37,435 nucleotides of DNA from an uncultured Methylobacillus sp. (GCA_946478965.1 CAMLDQ010000014.1:1-37435), one strand, 5' to 3'. Shown: positions 6,424-13,967, counted from the stretch's first letter. The notes: generated from the sequence alone by a model not told the origin. Made by a program: numbers and translations.

Positions 6424-6439
6424 CACATTTATTATGTTG
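6421..6439. promoter_or_regulatory. Dyad operator between divergent promoters
   Basis: CAACACATTTATTATGTTG is an inverted repeat (CAACA-N9-TGTTG, extending to CAACAYA). It overlaps the -35 boxes of both the leftward (6418-6423) and rightward (6437-6442) promoters, the expected place for a switch operator. The likely ligand is the adjacent XRE repressor; that link is inference. Confidence 0.5.
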
Positions 6440-6465
6440 CACGGAAAATTGTTGTGTGTGATAAT
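6437..6465 (+). promoter_or_regulatory. Rightward early promoter
   Basis: TTGCAC (6437-6442), 17-base spacer, GATAAT (6460-6465). The spacer ends TTGTTGTGTGT, repeating the TGTGTG element of the other early promoters, here placed later in the spacer. It drives the Erf/YqaJ recombination operon. Confidence 0.65.
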
Positions 6466-6518
6466 TACTACAGTTCGCGCCGCTTGGCGTGAGCAAACGA
6501 CAAATGGAGAACACAATA

Positions 6519-7307
6519 ATGACGAACGAAACGCAAGTGATGGAGCTGGTAGCGGTTGAGGCGCAGGCGCAGCCGCAGCGTGCGGTGCAGGCAATGCCAC
6601 AGGCGACAGGAAGCGGCCCAGGCGATCTGCTGGTACACGCGATGAACAACGGCGCCAGTATGGAACAACTGGAAAAGCTGCTGGACCTGAAGATGCGTCA
6701 CGAAGCGAACGAGGCGCGCAAGATGTACGTTGCCGACATGGCCGAGTTCAAAAAGAACCCGCCGACCATCCTGAAAGACAAGGCGGTTGGCTACACGAAC
6801 AAAGATGGCACGTTCACCGGCTACAAGCACGCCACGCTGGGCAACGTGACCAATGCAATTGTCGAGGGCCTGGCCGCGCACGGCTTCTCGCATAATTGGG
6901 TTGTTCGCCAGGTCAACGGCATGATCGAGGTCGATTGCACCATCACCCACCGCATGGGCCACAGCGAAAAAGTCACCATGCAGGCGACGAAGGACGATAG
7001 TGGAAAGAAAAACGCCATCCAGCAGGTTGCATCGGCGGTGACGTATTTGCAGCGCTACACCCTGCTGCTGGCTACCGGCTTGGCAACGCATGACCAATCC
7101 GACGATGACGCGGAAAGCACCGGCCTGACGACTGACACCAGCCTTGCCGACGAATGGCTGGCTAAGGTCGCCGTAGCGCCGACCGAGGATGATCTGGTAT
7201 CACTGTGGAAGCCCGGCAGCCAAGCTCTTGCAAAAGACAAGCTCGGCTTCAAAGAGTTTGAGGCGGCATTCATTGAACGCCGTACTGTTCTGGCGGGGGA
7301 GAAATGA
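6519..7307 (+). CDS. erf: ERF-family single-strand annealing protein
   Basis: 262 residues. I chose the ATG at 6519 because GGAG lies nine bases upstream; an in-frame GTG at 6489 has no site. The first 40 residues are Ala/Gln-rich. The core carries the ERF pattern: M-A-E-F-K-K-N-P-P-T-I, then T-F-T-G-Y-K-H-A-T-L-G-N-V, then G-F-S-H-N-W-V-V, and later V-A-S-A-V-T-Y-L-Q-R-Y-T-L-L-L-A-T-G-L. An acidic patch (Q-S-D-D-D-A-E) follows the core. ERF proteins form rings that anneal complementary single strands during phage recombination. The next gene, overlapping by ATGA, supplies the partner exonuclease. Confidence 0.88.
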   Translation: MTNETQVMELVAVEAQAQPQRAVQAMPQATGSGPGDLLVHAMNNGASMEQLEKLLDLKMRHEANEARKMYVADMAEFKKNPPTILKDKAVGYTNKDGTFTGYKHATLGNVTNAIVEGLAAHGFSHNWVVRQVNGMIEVDCTITHRMGHSEKVTMQATKDDSGKKNAIQQVASAVTYLQRYTLLLATGLATHDQSDDDAESTGLTTDTSLADEWLAKVAVAPTEDDLVSLWKPGSQALAKDKLGFKEFEAAFIERRTVLAGEK

Positions 7308-8080
7308 GCCGCTTTATCGAATGCCGCCAAGGTACGGTCCAATGGATGGAAGCGCGCGCCGGCCTCTGCACCGCGTCGGAGTTCGCCACCGCTTGCTCCA
7401 CCACTGGCGCGATGGACGAGAAGCAGCGCAAGTACGTTGACGCGATCCTAGTCCAGTGCATGACCGAGAAGCAGGCCGCCGAATTCGCCGGCTACAAGGC
7501 AATCCCGAAGTCCGACATTATCGAGCGCAACCTGCGCGGAGAGAACACGGAAGTCATGAGCGACACGGCCTTGCGATATGCCCATGACTTGGCCTTTGAG
7601 CGCATTTCCGGGATGCCATATGGGGAACCGCCGAAAACCTGGCTGCTTGAGCGCGGCCACGCACTGGAGGACGAAGCGCGGCGCCTGTATATGGGCGAGA
7701 CTGGCTACCTTGTGCGCGAGTGCGGAATCTATGTTGATGACGACATGTTCGGCTGCTCGATTGATGGCGATATCGAAGTGATGCAGACGGGCGAGAAGGG
7801 CATATTCGAAGCAAAATGCCCAATCGACAGCGTGAAGATCGCGCGCATCTGGGAAACCAATGATCTGGCCGAGTACAAGTACCAGCATATGGGCTGCATG
7901 TGGATGCTGAACCGCCAATGGGTTGACCATGCGATGTACTCGCCAGCCTTGGAATCCGTCGGCAAGAATCTATACGTCCACCGCATCCACCGCGACGAAG
8001 AATTCATTGACGCCATGGTGCGCCGCCTAGCAATCTTCCAGCACAAGGTAAATGTGATTGTCCACCAACTGTCGCATTAA
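7304..8080 (+). CDS. YqaJ-type (lambda Exo-like) 5'-3' exonuclease
   Basis: 258 residues, ATGA overlap with erf. The PD-(D/E)XK site is visible: R-G-H-A-L-E-D-E-A-R (117-126), G-C-S-I-D-G-D-I (150-157) with Asp154, and G-I-F-E-A-K-C-P (166-173) with the E-x-K pair. The start F-I-E-C-R-Q-G-T-V-Q-W-M-E-A-R is also typical of the family. It would resect double-strand ends to give the single strands annealed by ERF, forming a Red-like two-component system. It acts in the cytoplasm on phage concatemers. Length matches the family. Confidence 0.88.
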   Translation: MSRFIECRQGTVQWMEARAGLCTASEFATACSTTGAMDEKQRKYVDAILVQCMTEKQAAEFAGYKAIPKSDIIERNLRGENTEVMSDTALRYAHDLAFERISGMPYGEPPKTWLLERGHALEDEARRLYMGETGYLVRECGIYVDDDMFGCSIDGDIEVMQTGEKGIFEAKCPIDSVKIARIWETNDLAEYKYQHMGCMWMLNRQWVDHAMYSPALESVGKNLYVHRIHRDEEFIDAMVRRLAIFQHKVNVIVHQLSH

Positions 8081-8087
8081 ATAACGC

Positions 8088-8116
8088 TTGCGCCATGTGT
8101 GATGATGTATTATATT
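8088..8116 (+). promoter_or_regulatory. Rightward promoter with TGTGTG spacer motif
   Basis: TTGCGC (8088-8093), spacer of 17 beginning CATGTGTGATGATG, then TATATT (8111-8116). The upstream AAATAACGC and the spacer motif are near-identical to the leftward promoter at 497-525. A GC-rich leader (8123-8146) precedes the next gene. Confidence 0.65.
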
Positions 8117-8164
8117 AAGCACATGGCGCTGCACTTCGCGGCGCGGAACTGAAAGGGCAAGAAA

Positions 8165-8371
8165 ATGAGCAAAGCAACCGAACTGTTGAACGCAATCGCT
8201 GAAGAACTGAACACCACCGACAAGAACCTGTGCATCAACGTGGCGCTGAACATGATGGTAAAAACCGGCGTCGCAATTGACGAAGCTTTTGACCTGCTGT
8301 TTGGCGAGGGCGCTTACAAGCGTTTCGCTGGCCAGGTTTACGACGCACTGCGCGCCAAGGCCGCCGCATGA
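8165..8371 (+). CDS. Hypothetical small acidic protein
   Basis: 68 residues, ATG at 8165 with AAAGGG upstream. It is helical and acidic (A-T-E-L-L-N-A-I-A-E-E-L-N-T-T-D), with A-F-D-L-L-F-G-E-G-A-Y-K-R-F in the second half. No domain is recognised. It is the first gene behind the promoter at 8088-8116 and is coupled to the next gene by ATGA. Confidence 0.6.
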   Translation: MSKATELLNAIAEELNTTDKNLCINVALNMMVKTGVAIDEAFDLLFGEGAYKRFAGQVYDALRAKAAA

Positions 8372-8523
8372 TGCGGTTTTTGGTAAGCCCTGACGGCCAG
8401 CAGGCCGTCTGTCGGCACCAGCTGGATATTCCGCTTTGCGGCCCGCATGGATGGCACGATTGCACGGACATGACAGATGCGGAATTTGACGCCTTCGTGA
8501 CTGCGCTACAGCGCGCCACCTAA
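8368..8523 (+). CDS. Hypothetical 51-residue Cys/His protein
   Basis: It starts ATGATG overlapping the previous stop. The sequence V-S-P-D-G-Q-Q-A-V-C-R-H-Q-L-D-I-P-L-C-G is followed by P-H-G-W-H-D-C-T-D-M-T-D-A-E-F-D. Three Cys and three His in 51 residues could form a metal site, but no classical finger spacing is present. The function is unknown. A GC-rich hairpin (GCGCC/GGGCGC near 8534-8548) lies in the gap before the next gene. Confidence 0.55.
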   Translation: MMRFLVSPDGQQAVCRHQLDIPLCGPHGWHDCTDMTDAEFDAFVTALQRAT

Positions 8524-8567
8524 GCCCACTCCGCGCCATTCGGGGCGCATCATTGAAAGGCAACAAA

Positions 8568-9779
8568 ATGGAGAACGCAATGACCGAAGCAATCCAAAGC
8601 ACCGCCCTTGTACCGGTTGACCAGCGCGCAAAGCTGGCACTGGCAACCACCGAGCGCGAATCTAAGCTGATCGAAGCAGCGGCCAGCACCAAGGATATCG
8701 TAGCCTGCGCCGACAAGACGGGCCGCGAAATGATCCACAAGGCCGCGATGGGCCACCGGGCGCTGCGCCTGGATATCGCCGCCAAGGCCAAGGATGCGCG
8801 CGAGGATGCGAAGAACTTTCAGACCGAAGTAATTGCCGAGGAGCGCCGGCTGATTGGCCTGATCGAGCCGGAAGAATCGCGCCTGTTGGAAATCCGTGAC
8901 GCATGGGACGCCGAGCAAGAGCGCATCCGGCAGGAAGCTATCGCAAAAGAGCAGGCGCGCATTGCATCAATTCGTAACGCAATCGCCCGCTACCGTGACT
9001 TGCCACTAAATTACGTAAGCGCAAGCTATGCCGAATTGGATGCAGCGGTAATCGAACTTGGCGCTGGCACCATTCCAGAGCTGGAATACAAAGGCGACGA
9101 AGCCGCACAGGTTGAAGATGCGGAGCAATCCGCCACCAACAAGTTGATGGAAATGCGCGCTGCCGCGCTGGCCCGTGAGCAAGCCGAGCAACAGGCTGCC
9201 GCCGAGCGTGAAGCCGAAGCCAAGCGCCAGGCCGAGCAGCGCGCCGAACTGGATCGCCAGCAAGCCGAGCTGGCCGCAGCCCGTTCCAAGTCCGAAGCGG
9301 AAGCCAAGGTAGCGCGCGAGAAGCTGGAAGCGGAAGCCGCCGAGCTGCGCCGCCAGCAGGAAGCCGCATTGGCAGCAGAGCGCGAAGCCATGGCAAAGGA
9401 ACGTGCGGCGATGGAAGAAGAGCGCGCCCGAGTTGCCGAGGAAGTGGCGGCAATGGAGCGCCAGCGCGAGGAAGCGCAGAAGGCAGCGGCAATGCTGGCG
9501 CCGGCCCCTGAGCCTGAGCCGGTCGATACCCGCCCCGTCATCACTGTGGAACTGGAACAAGCCGACGAAACGCCGCCACCAGTGCCAGAAGCGCCGCCAA
9601 CCCTTACCCTTGGAGAAATGAGCCGCAAGCTTAATTTCACCGTTACTGCTGATTTCCTGTTGTTCCTGGGCTTTGCGCACTCCGGCACCAACAAAGCGGC
9701 AAAGCTGTTCCATGAGCGTGAATTCCCGGCCATCTGCGCGGCTATCTCGCGTCACGTGCTGGCGGTAGCGCAAGCATGA
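8568..9779 (+). CDS. Long coiled-coil protein of the recombination operon
   Basis: 403 residues from the ATG at 8568 (AAAGG seven bases upstream; ATG 8580 is also possible). An N-terminal helical domain (about 1-110) ends with E-E-S-R-L-L-E-I-R-D-A-W-D. A very long Ala/Glu/Arg/Gln coiled coil (about 190-310) follows, then a Pro-rich linker, and a compact C-terminal domain with M-S-R-K-L-N-F-T-V-T-A-D-F-L-L-F-L-G-F and F-P-A-I-C-A-A-I-S-R-H. I have seen similar C-terminal domains in phage proteins near ERF and YqaJ genes; DUF1351-like is a possible assignment. A role in recombination or nuclease control, in the style of Gam, is inference only. Confidence 0.65.
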   Translation: MENAMTEAIQSTALVPVDQRAKLALATTERESKLIEAAASTKDIVACADKTGREMIHKAAMGHRALRLDIAAKAKDAREDAKNFQTEVIAEERRLIGLIEPEESRLLEIRDAWDAEQERIRQEAIAKEQARIASIRNAIARYRDLPLNYVSASYAELDAAVIELGAGTIPELEYKGDEAAQVEDAEQSATNKLMEMRAAALAREQAEQQAAAEREAEAKRQAEQRAELDRQQAELAAARSKSEAEAKVAREKLEAEAAELRRQQEAALAAEREAMAKERAAMEEERARVAEEVAAMERQREEAQKAAAMLAPAPEPEPVDTRPVITVELEQADETPPPVPEAPPTLTLGEMSRKLNFTVTADFLLFLGFAHSGTNKAAKLFHEREFPAICAAISRHVLAVAQA

Positions 9780-10183
9780 CCCGGCGCCGCCTCCATATCA
9801 TCAATGACGAAGTTCGTCTGAGCGCTATGGAGGCGATTGCCGAGGCGCCAGAGGGCGTATGGGTCACGATTCAAGATGACCTGGATAGAACGGCTGAACA
9901 GAACCGGAAGCTGCACGCTATCTTTGGCGACTTTGAGAAGGCAGGATTCAAATGGGCTGGCCGCAAGCTGAACGCTCGGCAGATCAAGCATGTGCTGGTA
10001 ATCGCTCACGCGGTTGCCACTCTTGGCGATGAAGTCGAGTGCGTTAACGGCCTGGAAGCAGGGGAACCTGTCCTGATCCATGAGCGCGAATCAACCGCAG
10101 CAATGGGCGTGCGCCGGCTCTCAAGCCTCTTGGAATATTGCATCTGCTACGCCGCCCAAAACAACATTCAACTATCTGAGTAA
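9776..10183 (+). CDS. ninB: NinB family recombination protein
   Basis: 135 residues, ATGA overlap with the coiled-coil gene. The motif R-T-A-E-Q-N-R-K-L-H-A-I-F-G-D-F (about 38-53) and the later W-A-G-R-K-L-N-A-R-Q-I-K are typical of NinB (lambda Orf), as is the S-S-L-L-E-Y-C-I-C-Y-A-A region at the end. NinB/Orf is a recombination mediator that helps load annealing proteins onto SSB-coated DNA. Its position behind erf and the exonuclease completes a phage recombination set. It ends just before the promoter at 10192-10220. Confidence 0.85.
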   Translation: MTRRRLHIINDEVRLSAMEAIAEAPEGVWVTIQDDLDRTAEQNRKLHAIFGDFEKAGFKWAGRKLNARQIKHVLVIAHAVATLGDEVECVNGLEAGEPVLIHERESTAAMGVRRLSSLLEYCICYAAQNNIQLSE

Positions 10184-10191
10184 AAAAGCCC

Positions 10192-10220
10192 TTGCATAGT
10201 GTGTATTCATTAGTCATAAT
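10192..10220 (+). promoter_or_regulatory. Rightward promoter for the accessory operon
   Basis: TTGCAT (10192-10197), 17-base spacer beginning AGTGTGTATTC, then CATAAT (10215-10220). The TGTGT element sits two bases after the -35, as in the promoters at 497-525 and 8088-8116. Start of transcription near 10227 rules out the open frame from ATG 10221 and supports the ATG at 10251. Confidence 0.6.
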
Positions 10221-10250
10221 ATGAGTATTCATCACCACCGGAGAATCATC

Positions 10251-10448
10251 ATGGCAGCACGAGAAAGCGCAGCACTGGCGCATGCACGAGAACTTATCAC
10301 CACCGGGCGCCGCAGCACGCGCAAGACTGCCACCGAGGCGGCAATTATCGCCGGCTGCACGCGTCAGACCATCTACAAGTCTAAGTGGTACAAGGAATAC
10401 AAGGCGGCGGAAGCTGCGCGCCTGGCAAGCGGCGCAAACGACGAATAA
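10251..10448 (+). CDS. Small helix-turn-helix protein
   Basis: 65 residues, ATG at 10251 with CCGGAG seven bases upstream. The middle reads T-E-A-A-I-I-A-G-C-T-R-Q-T-I-Y-K-S-K-W-Y-K, a clear helix-turn-helix outline with a basic N-terminal arm (T-G-R-R-S-T-R-K-T-A). It is the first gene of the middle/accessory operon, where a late activator is often found. It is therefore a candidate regulator of the late dyads, but nothing links it to them directly. It might equally be a repressor of its own operon. Confidence 0.6.
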   Translation: MAARESAALAHARELITTGRRSTRKTATEAAIIAGCTRQTIYKSKWYKEYKAAEAARLASGANDE

Positions 10449-10469
10449 TAACGACAAGCGAGAGATAGC

Positions 10470-11114
10470 ATGAACGATATCATCACCAACGTAACCTCCG
10501 GCCTGTTCGCAGAGATTGGCAAGATCATCCAGCATATGGAGTCCCAGGCATCGCGCATCGCTGACCTTGAGCGCCAGCTTGCCGAAGCATCCGCCCCAGC
10601 CGTAGAGCAGCAGCCGGTAGCATGGCGTTATCAGCGCGATACACAGTCCAGGCCCGGTGTTGGGGATGGGGAATGGTGCTTCATTGGAGACTGCAAGCTC
10701 GCACTTGAATTGCAGGGAAAAGCGCCGATAGCTGCGCCATACAAAGCCAATGATAGCTACCACTGCTGGGAACCACTCTACACCGCCCCTCAAGCCGCCG
10801 AAGCAGACAAGGTGCGGGAGGCGATCAAGTACAGCGCCGGGCTTCGCATTGCAATTGAGAATGCAGCATCAGGCTATGGCGAATTTATTGATGCTGGTTT
10901 GGCTGAAACGATAGGTAAAGAAGTCGTCACTTTCCTGAATTTCAGCATGGCAGCGCAAGCGCCTGTGCGCGATAAGAATGCTGAGCGATGGGCAAAGCTT
11001 ATGGCCGCTGACAACAGCACGATTCTGCACTTCTACAACACCCGGCCCGACTTGCGTATTGCATTCGTTGACGCACTTCCAGCAGCGCCTGTACAGCAGG
11101 AGCCGAAGCCATGA
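10470..11114 (+). CDS. Accessory phage protein with P-V-A-W-R-Y / W-E-P-L-Y motif
   Basis: 214 residues, ATG at 10470 with GAGAGA upstream. An N-terminal helical segment with a short coiled coil (R-I-A-D-L-E-R-Q-L-A-E-A) is followed by P-V-A-W-R-Y-Q-R-D (about 50-58) and C-W-E-P-L-Y-T-A-P-Q near 95-104, a pair of motifs common in variable accessory genes of lambdoid phages. The C-terminal half is helical and unremarkable. The function is unknown. It is coupled by ATGA to the next gene, the start of a chain of four such overlaps. Confidence 0.65.
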   Translation: MNDIITNVTSGLFAEIGKIIQHMESQASRIADLERQLAEASAPAVEQQPVAWRYQRDTQSRPGVGDGEWCFIGDCKLALELQGKAPIAAPYKANDSYHCWEPLYTAPQAAEADKVREAIKYSAGLRIAIENAASGYGEFIDAGLAETIGKEVVTFLNFSMAAQAPVRDKNAERWAKLMAADNSTILHFYNTRPDLRIAFVDALPAAPVQQEPKP

Positions 11115-11482
11115 GCCAATTTGACAGCAAGAAAGCATGGCTTGAATCGTTGAAGGCTGGCGATGTAGTTGGTTGCTCTGGTGCGTTCTCAGGCATCCCT
11201 GTGGCACGCAAAGTTGATCGCGTGACGGCCACGCAGGTCATCATCGGCGCAACGCGATTCGCCAAGAAAGATGGTTATGCGATTGGCGGCTATTCGCGAT
11301 TTTCCCGGCTAAGCATCATGATGATCACAGATGCCATGCAAGAGCAGATGGAACGCCGCGACCTCATTTCGTGGGCGGCAAATAGGAACTGGAACCAGTC
11401 CACCACCGAACAACTGCGCGCCATGAAGAAAACGCACGATGACCTGGCCGCTATCCCAGCATCAAATAAGGAGCAAGCATGA
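11111..11482 (+). CDS. Hypothetical protein with beta-rich core
   Basis: 123 residues, ATGA overlaps on both sides. The first half looks like a small beta-barrel: L-K-A-G-D-V-V-G-C-S-G, then A-R-K-V-D-R-V-T-A-T-Q-V-I-I-G-A-T-R-F, then D-G-Y-A-I-G-G-Y. The second half is helical with W-A-A-N-R-N-W-N. The pattern 'product controls access to X via a barrel' is common in phage accessory proteins, but I do not recognise a named family. Confidence 0.6.
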   Translation: MSQFDSKKAWLESLKAGDVVGCSGAFSGIPVARKVDRVTATQVIIGATRFAKKDGYAIGGYSRFSRLSIMMITDAMQEQMERRDLISWAANRNWNQSTTEQLRAMKKTHDDLAAIPASNKEQA

Positions 11483-12006
11483 GCACTACTGACACTCGAG
11501 CAGCGTTTGAAGCGTGGGCCGCTAAAGAATTCAACGCGACTAATTTTGAGCGCGGCAACAGCGGTGGTTACATCAACTCCAAGATGCATATCCGTTGGGA
11601 GTCCTGGCAAGCCGCTACCGAAGCCGCCAATGCAACAATGCCGAAGGTTGAAATTGAACTCCCATCGGGCGACCCTCGCAAAATAAAGATCCATCTTGAC
11701 ATGATGAAAGACGGTGTGAGGTGGCTTTGCTGCACCGTTGACGACGCCAAGGCTACCGGCACAGCAGGGGAGCCGATGTCCAAGGCAGAGATCGATGCCA
11801 TCGTGTACAAATGCCGCCAGAACGGCAATGACACGACCTACGATATTGTCAATGCCTGTTTGGCAGCACGACAGCCAGCGCCAGTAGTCGTCAAGACTTG
11901 GCAGGAGCGCATGGCCGATGGCCGGCGCGTTCAGAATTCGGAATGGTGCAAGGATGAAGAAATCGCCGAACTTCGCGCAGCCCTTGAAGCAAGGAGCCAG
12001 CCATGA
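11479..12006 (+). CDS. Accessory phage protein with F-E-A-W-A / W-E-S-W-Q-A-A motif
   Basis: 175 residues, ATGA overlaps on both sides. The opening T-D-T-R-A-A-F-E-A-W-A-A-K-E and later W-E-S-W-Q-A-A-T-E-A are a recurrent signature of small phage proteins in accessory operons. A beta-rich middle (K-V-E-I-E-L-P-S-G, K-I-K-I-H-L-D-M) follows, then M-S-K-A-E-I-D-A-I-V and a charged C-terminal helix. There is no catalytic motif. The role is unknown. Confidence 0.6.
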   Translation: MSTTDTRAAFEAWAAKEFNATNFERGNSGGYINSKMHIRWESWQAATEAANATMPKVEIELPSGDPRKIKIHLDMMKDGVRWLCCTVDDAKATGTAGEPMSKAEIDAIVYKCRQNGNDTTYDIVNACLAARQPAPVVVKTWQERMADGRRVQNSEWCKDEEIAELRAALEARSQP

Positions 12007-12749
12007 ACGACCTGAAACGACAGATGCAAATTTTTGTAAACGATGTATGGAAAGATGCGCATCATACAACCGCAAATGAGTTCCCAGAAGATTGCGTAAG
12101 ATTTGCAGAGCCTATTCGCCCCGAGATGCCAGAGCCGAAAAAGACCTATGCAGACCATTCTTCCCGCGCCTATTCGCGTGAGCAAATGGTACAAGCAATG
12201 CTTGATGCAGTTGAACTTTATCGCCGCACCCAGCCAGAAGCCACCGCCCCGGCGCAAGACCTGAGCGCGGCGATAGAGCGAAAGCTTGGCGATACGGTTA
12301 AGCCAATCTTGACGCCAGAAGATTTCGGAATTCTCGATCCTGAATTGGCGAAGCGAGCCAACAACTTCGCCAATGCGATGATGCACCAAGCTGCCCTTGC
12401 CTCTCCAGCAAATGCGCTGGGCGCGGCGATAGACAAAGACGCCAAGATCGCAGCACAGCGTGCGCGGATCATGGAGCTGGAAGAACAGCTTGCCCGCGCT
12501 CTTGGCACACCCGTGAACGACTGGTGCCCGGAGTGCCATGCACGGGAAAGCAGCGGGGATGCGCTGAGCGCGGGGGATAGGGTGGATGCGGAGCGCTATC
12601 GGTATCTGCGCAATCCCGATCCACAGCCAGCCCGAAAGTTGGATGTATGCGATCACCACAATATCATCATTGAAGGCGAAAAACTGGATGAGTGGATTGA
12701 TACCGCCATCCTCCAATCTCAGAAGGGTGAAAGCCATGGCACTAGCTGA
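12003..12749 (+). CDS. Accessory phage protein with D-A-E-R-Y-R-Y-L-R C-terminal motif
   Basis: 248 residues, ATGA overlap with the previous gene. The N-terminal part contains S-R-E-Q-M-V-Q-A-M-L-D-A-V-E-L-Y, the middle a short coiled coil (A-R-I-M-E-L-E-E-Q-L-A-R-A-L), then N-D-W-C-P-E-C-H-A with a C-x2-C-x-H group. The C-terminal D-A-E-R-Y-R-Y-L-R-N and L-D-E-W-I-D-T-A-I are common in lambdoid accessory proteins. It appears to be a mosaic of modules found in such genes. The function is unknown. It overlaps the next gene by 14 bases. Confidence 0.6.
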   Translation: MNDLKRQMQIFVNDVWKDAHHTTANEFPEDCVRFAEPIRPEMPEPKKTYADHSSRAYSREQMVQAMLDAVELYRRTQPEATAPAQDLSAAIERKLGDTVKPILTPEDFGILDPELAKRANNFANAMMHQAALASPANALGAAIDKDAKIAAQRARIMELEEQLARALGTPVNDWCPECHARESSGDALSAGDRVDAERYRYLRNPDPQPARKLDVCDHHNIIIEGEKLDEWIDTAILQSQKGESHGTS

Positions 12750-12993
12750 TTATCGACTGTGCGACGTTTGCGGCGGCAAGGCTTTCTATGATGCTGGCCT
12801 AAACTATGACGATGGGCCTAGTGAGTTCCGAACGCAAGACCAGCCTTACCGGCTGGCGGGTGAGGCGCAATATGAAAACCCGGAAACCAATCACAAACAC
12901 GGCATGCGGCTGGATTATGTAGGTGATTGGGCGGTGATCTGCACCGACTGCGCCGAAACCCACGAATGCAAGATCGTGCCAAGAACCAAATAA
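12736..12993 (+). CDS. Small zinc-ribbon-like protein
   Basis: 85 residues from the ATG at 12736 (AAGGGTGA upstream), starting inside the end of the preceding gene. Two Cys pairs, C-D-V-C near residue 9 and C-T-D-C about 65 residues on, plus a following His/Cys (T-H-E-C), suggest a zinc ribbon joined by a polar loop with a Tyr/Asp-rich stretch. The context is the accessory operon. Nucleic-acid or protein binding is possible; I assign no function. Confidence 0.6.
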   Translation: MALADYRLCDVCGGKAFYDAGLNYDDGPSEFRTQDQPYRLAGEAQYENPETNHKHGMRLDYVGDWAVICTDCAETHECKIVPRTK

Positions 12994-13025
12994 CGCCACC
13001 CCAGTGGCAGAGAAGGAAGGACAGA

Positions 13026-13220
13026 ATGGGACAAGCAAAGAAACGCGGTACTTTTGAGCAGCGCCAGGCAGAGGCAATCGAGCGCGACAGGCTGGAACGC
13101 GAGGCCCAGCATCAGGACTTAGTGCGCCGCCGTTCTGCCATCGGCAATCGGCAAAGCAAAGGCCGACTGGCGCTCGCTACTGCGCTGGCCGTAGGATTGA
13201 GCCGCAACTTCGATAAATAA
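13026..13220 (+). CDS. Small basic helical protein (M-G-Q-A-K-K-R-G-T-F type)
   Basis: 64 residues, ATG at 13026 behind AAGGAAGG. It starts M-G-Q-A-K-K-R-G-T-F-E-Q-R, which I recognise from small phage proteins of unknown function. A strongly charged helix (about 10-42) follows, then an Ala/Leu-rich segment (L-A-L-A-T-A-L-A-V-G-L) that is short for a membrane span. It may associate weakly with membrane or be fully soluble. Confidence 0.6.
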   Translation: MGQAKKRGTFEQRQAEAIERDRLEREAQHQDLVRRRSAIGNRQSKGRLALATALAVGLSRNFDK

Positions 13221-13233
13221 CCAGGAGAACGAA

Positions 13234-13470
13234 TTGAATGCGCATCAACGACGCGTGACACGAAGAAAAGGGGCGGCACCAGAACTAAGCTGCGGCTTGC
13301 AGGGCTACAGCGGAACGACGCCCTATCCAGACTTGATGTGTGTGGGCGGATACATGACCGATATGGATGACGATGGGTACGATCCATCTGTTTGGCGACC
13401 GCCGTGCAAGAACTGCAATCTCGCCGAATACGAGGAATGGCAGGAAGAACTCGCAGAAGAAAACGCCTAA
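13234..13470 (+). CDS. Hypothetical acidic protein with TTG start
   Basis: 78 residues. The TTG at 13234 has AGGAG six bases upstream, while the nearby ATG at 13238 is out of frame and stops after six codons. A basic N-terminus (H-Q-R-R-V-T-R-R-K-G) leads to a Cys-containing middle (L-S-C-G-L-Q and D-L-M-C-V-G-G), an acidic stretch (D-M-D-D-D-G-Y-D), P-P-C-K-N-C-N-L-A-E-Y-E-E-W and an acidic end. The C-x2-C pair may bind metal with the earlier Cys residues. The function is unknown. Confidence 0.55.
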   Translation: MNAHQRRVTRRKGAAPELSCGLQGYSGTTPYPDLMCVGGYMTDMDDDGYDPSVWRPPCKNCNLAEYEEWQEELAEENA

Positions 13471-13493
13471 CCACCCACCATAGAAAAATAGCC

Positions 13494-13967
13494 ATGACCA
13501 CCAACACCACCAGTACTGCCAGCCAAGCGCCAGCAGTAAGAAGTGATCGAGACTGGCCCGAAGATTTCAAGCTGGAGAACGGCAATTACTACAACATATG
13601 CACCACCTGTCGGCAGGAGTTCATGGGCTACAAGCGCCGCTTCACGTGCAAGGTCTGCGCCGGGCAAGGCGCGCCATCCACCCCACGCGAAGCAGCGCGC
13701 CACAACGTAAAGGCGCTGACTGCGCGCACCACTGAACTTGTCGGAGAGGTCATTGCCAAGGGAATGCTTGGCGTACTGGAAGAATGCATCGAAATGCAGT
13801 TGACCATCAACGAACTTGAAGCCCGCGCCACCGCAGCAGAAGCAAAGCTGGAAGCGATACGGCAGGGGGTGGAAGGGCTTCCTTGGACGCATCAGTGCAA
13901 GCTCAACGGCTATACGCAATGGGAGTCTGTAGACCGCGCAAAAGTTCTCGCCCTTCTCCAGCCATAG
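13494..13967 (+). CDS. Zinc-finger accessory protein
   Basis: 157 residues from the ATG at 13494; the ribosome site is weak, and a longer frame upstream overlaps the previous gene. I-C-T-T-C-R-Q-E-F and F-T-C-K-V-C form a four-Cys zinc knuckle (about 34-55). Then comes a helical region with a short coiled coil (I-N-E-L-E-A-R-A-T-A-A-E-A-K-L-E-A-I) and a C-terminal W-T-H-Q-C motif. It is the last gene of the rightward operon, 50 bases before the terminator. The function is unknown. Confidence 0.6.
   Translation: MTTNTTSTASQAPAVRSDRDWPEDFKLENGNYYNICTTCRQEFMGYKRRFTCKVCAGQGAPSTPREAARHNVKALTARTTELVGEVIAKGMLGVLEECIEMQLTINELEARATAAEAKLEAIRQGVEGLPWTHQCKLNGYTQWESVDRAKVLALLQP

Noticed and set aside
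5819..6649. 276-codon minus frame running through the repressor and operator region
   Set aside because: The N-terminal 180 codons overlap the repressor gene and the control region; the ATG at 6118 has a ribosome site and coupling.
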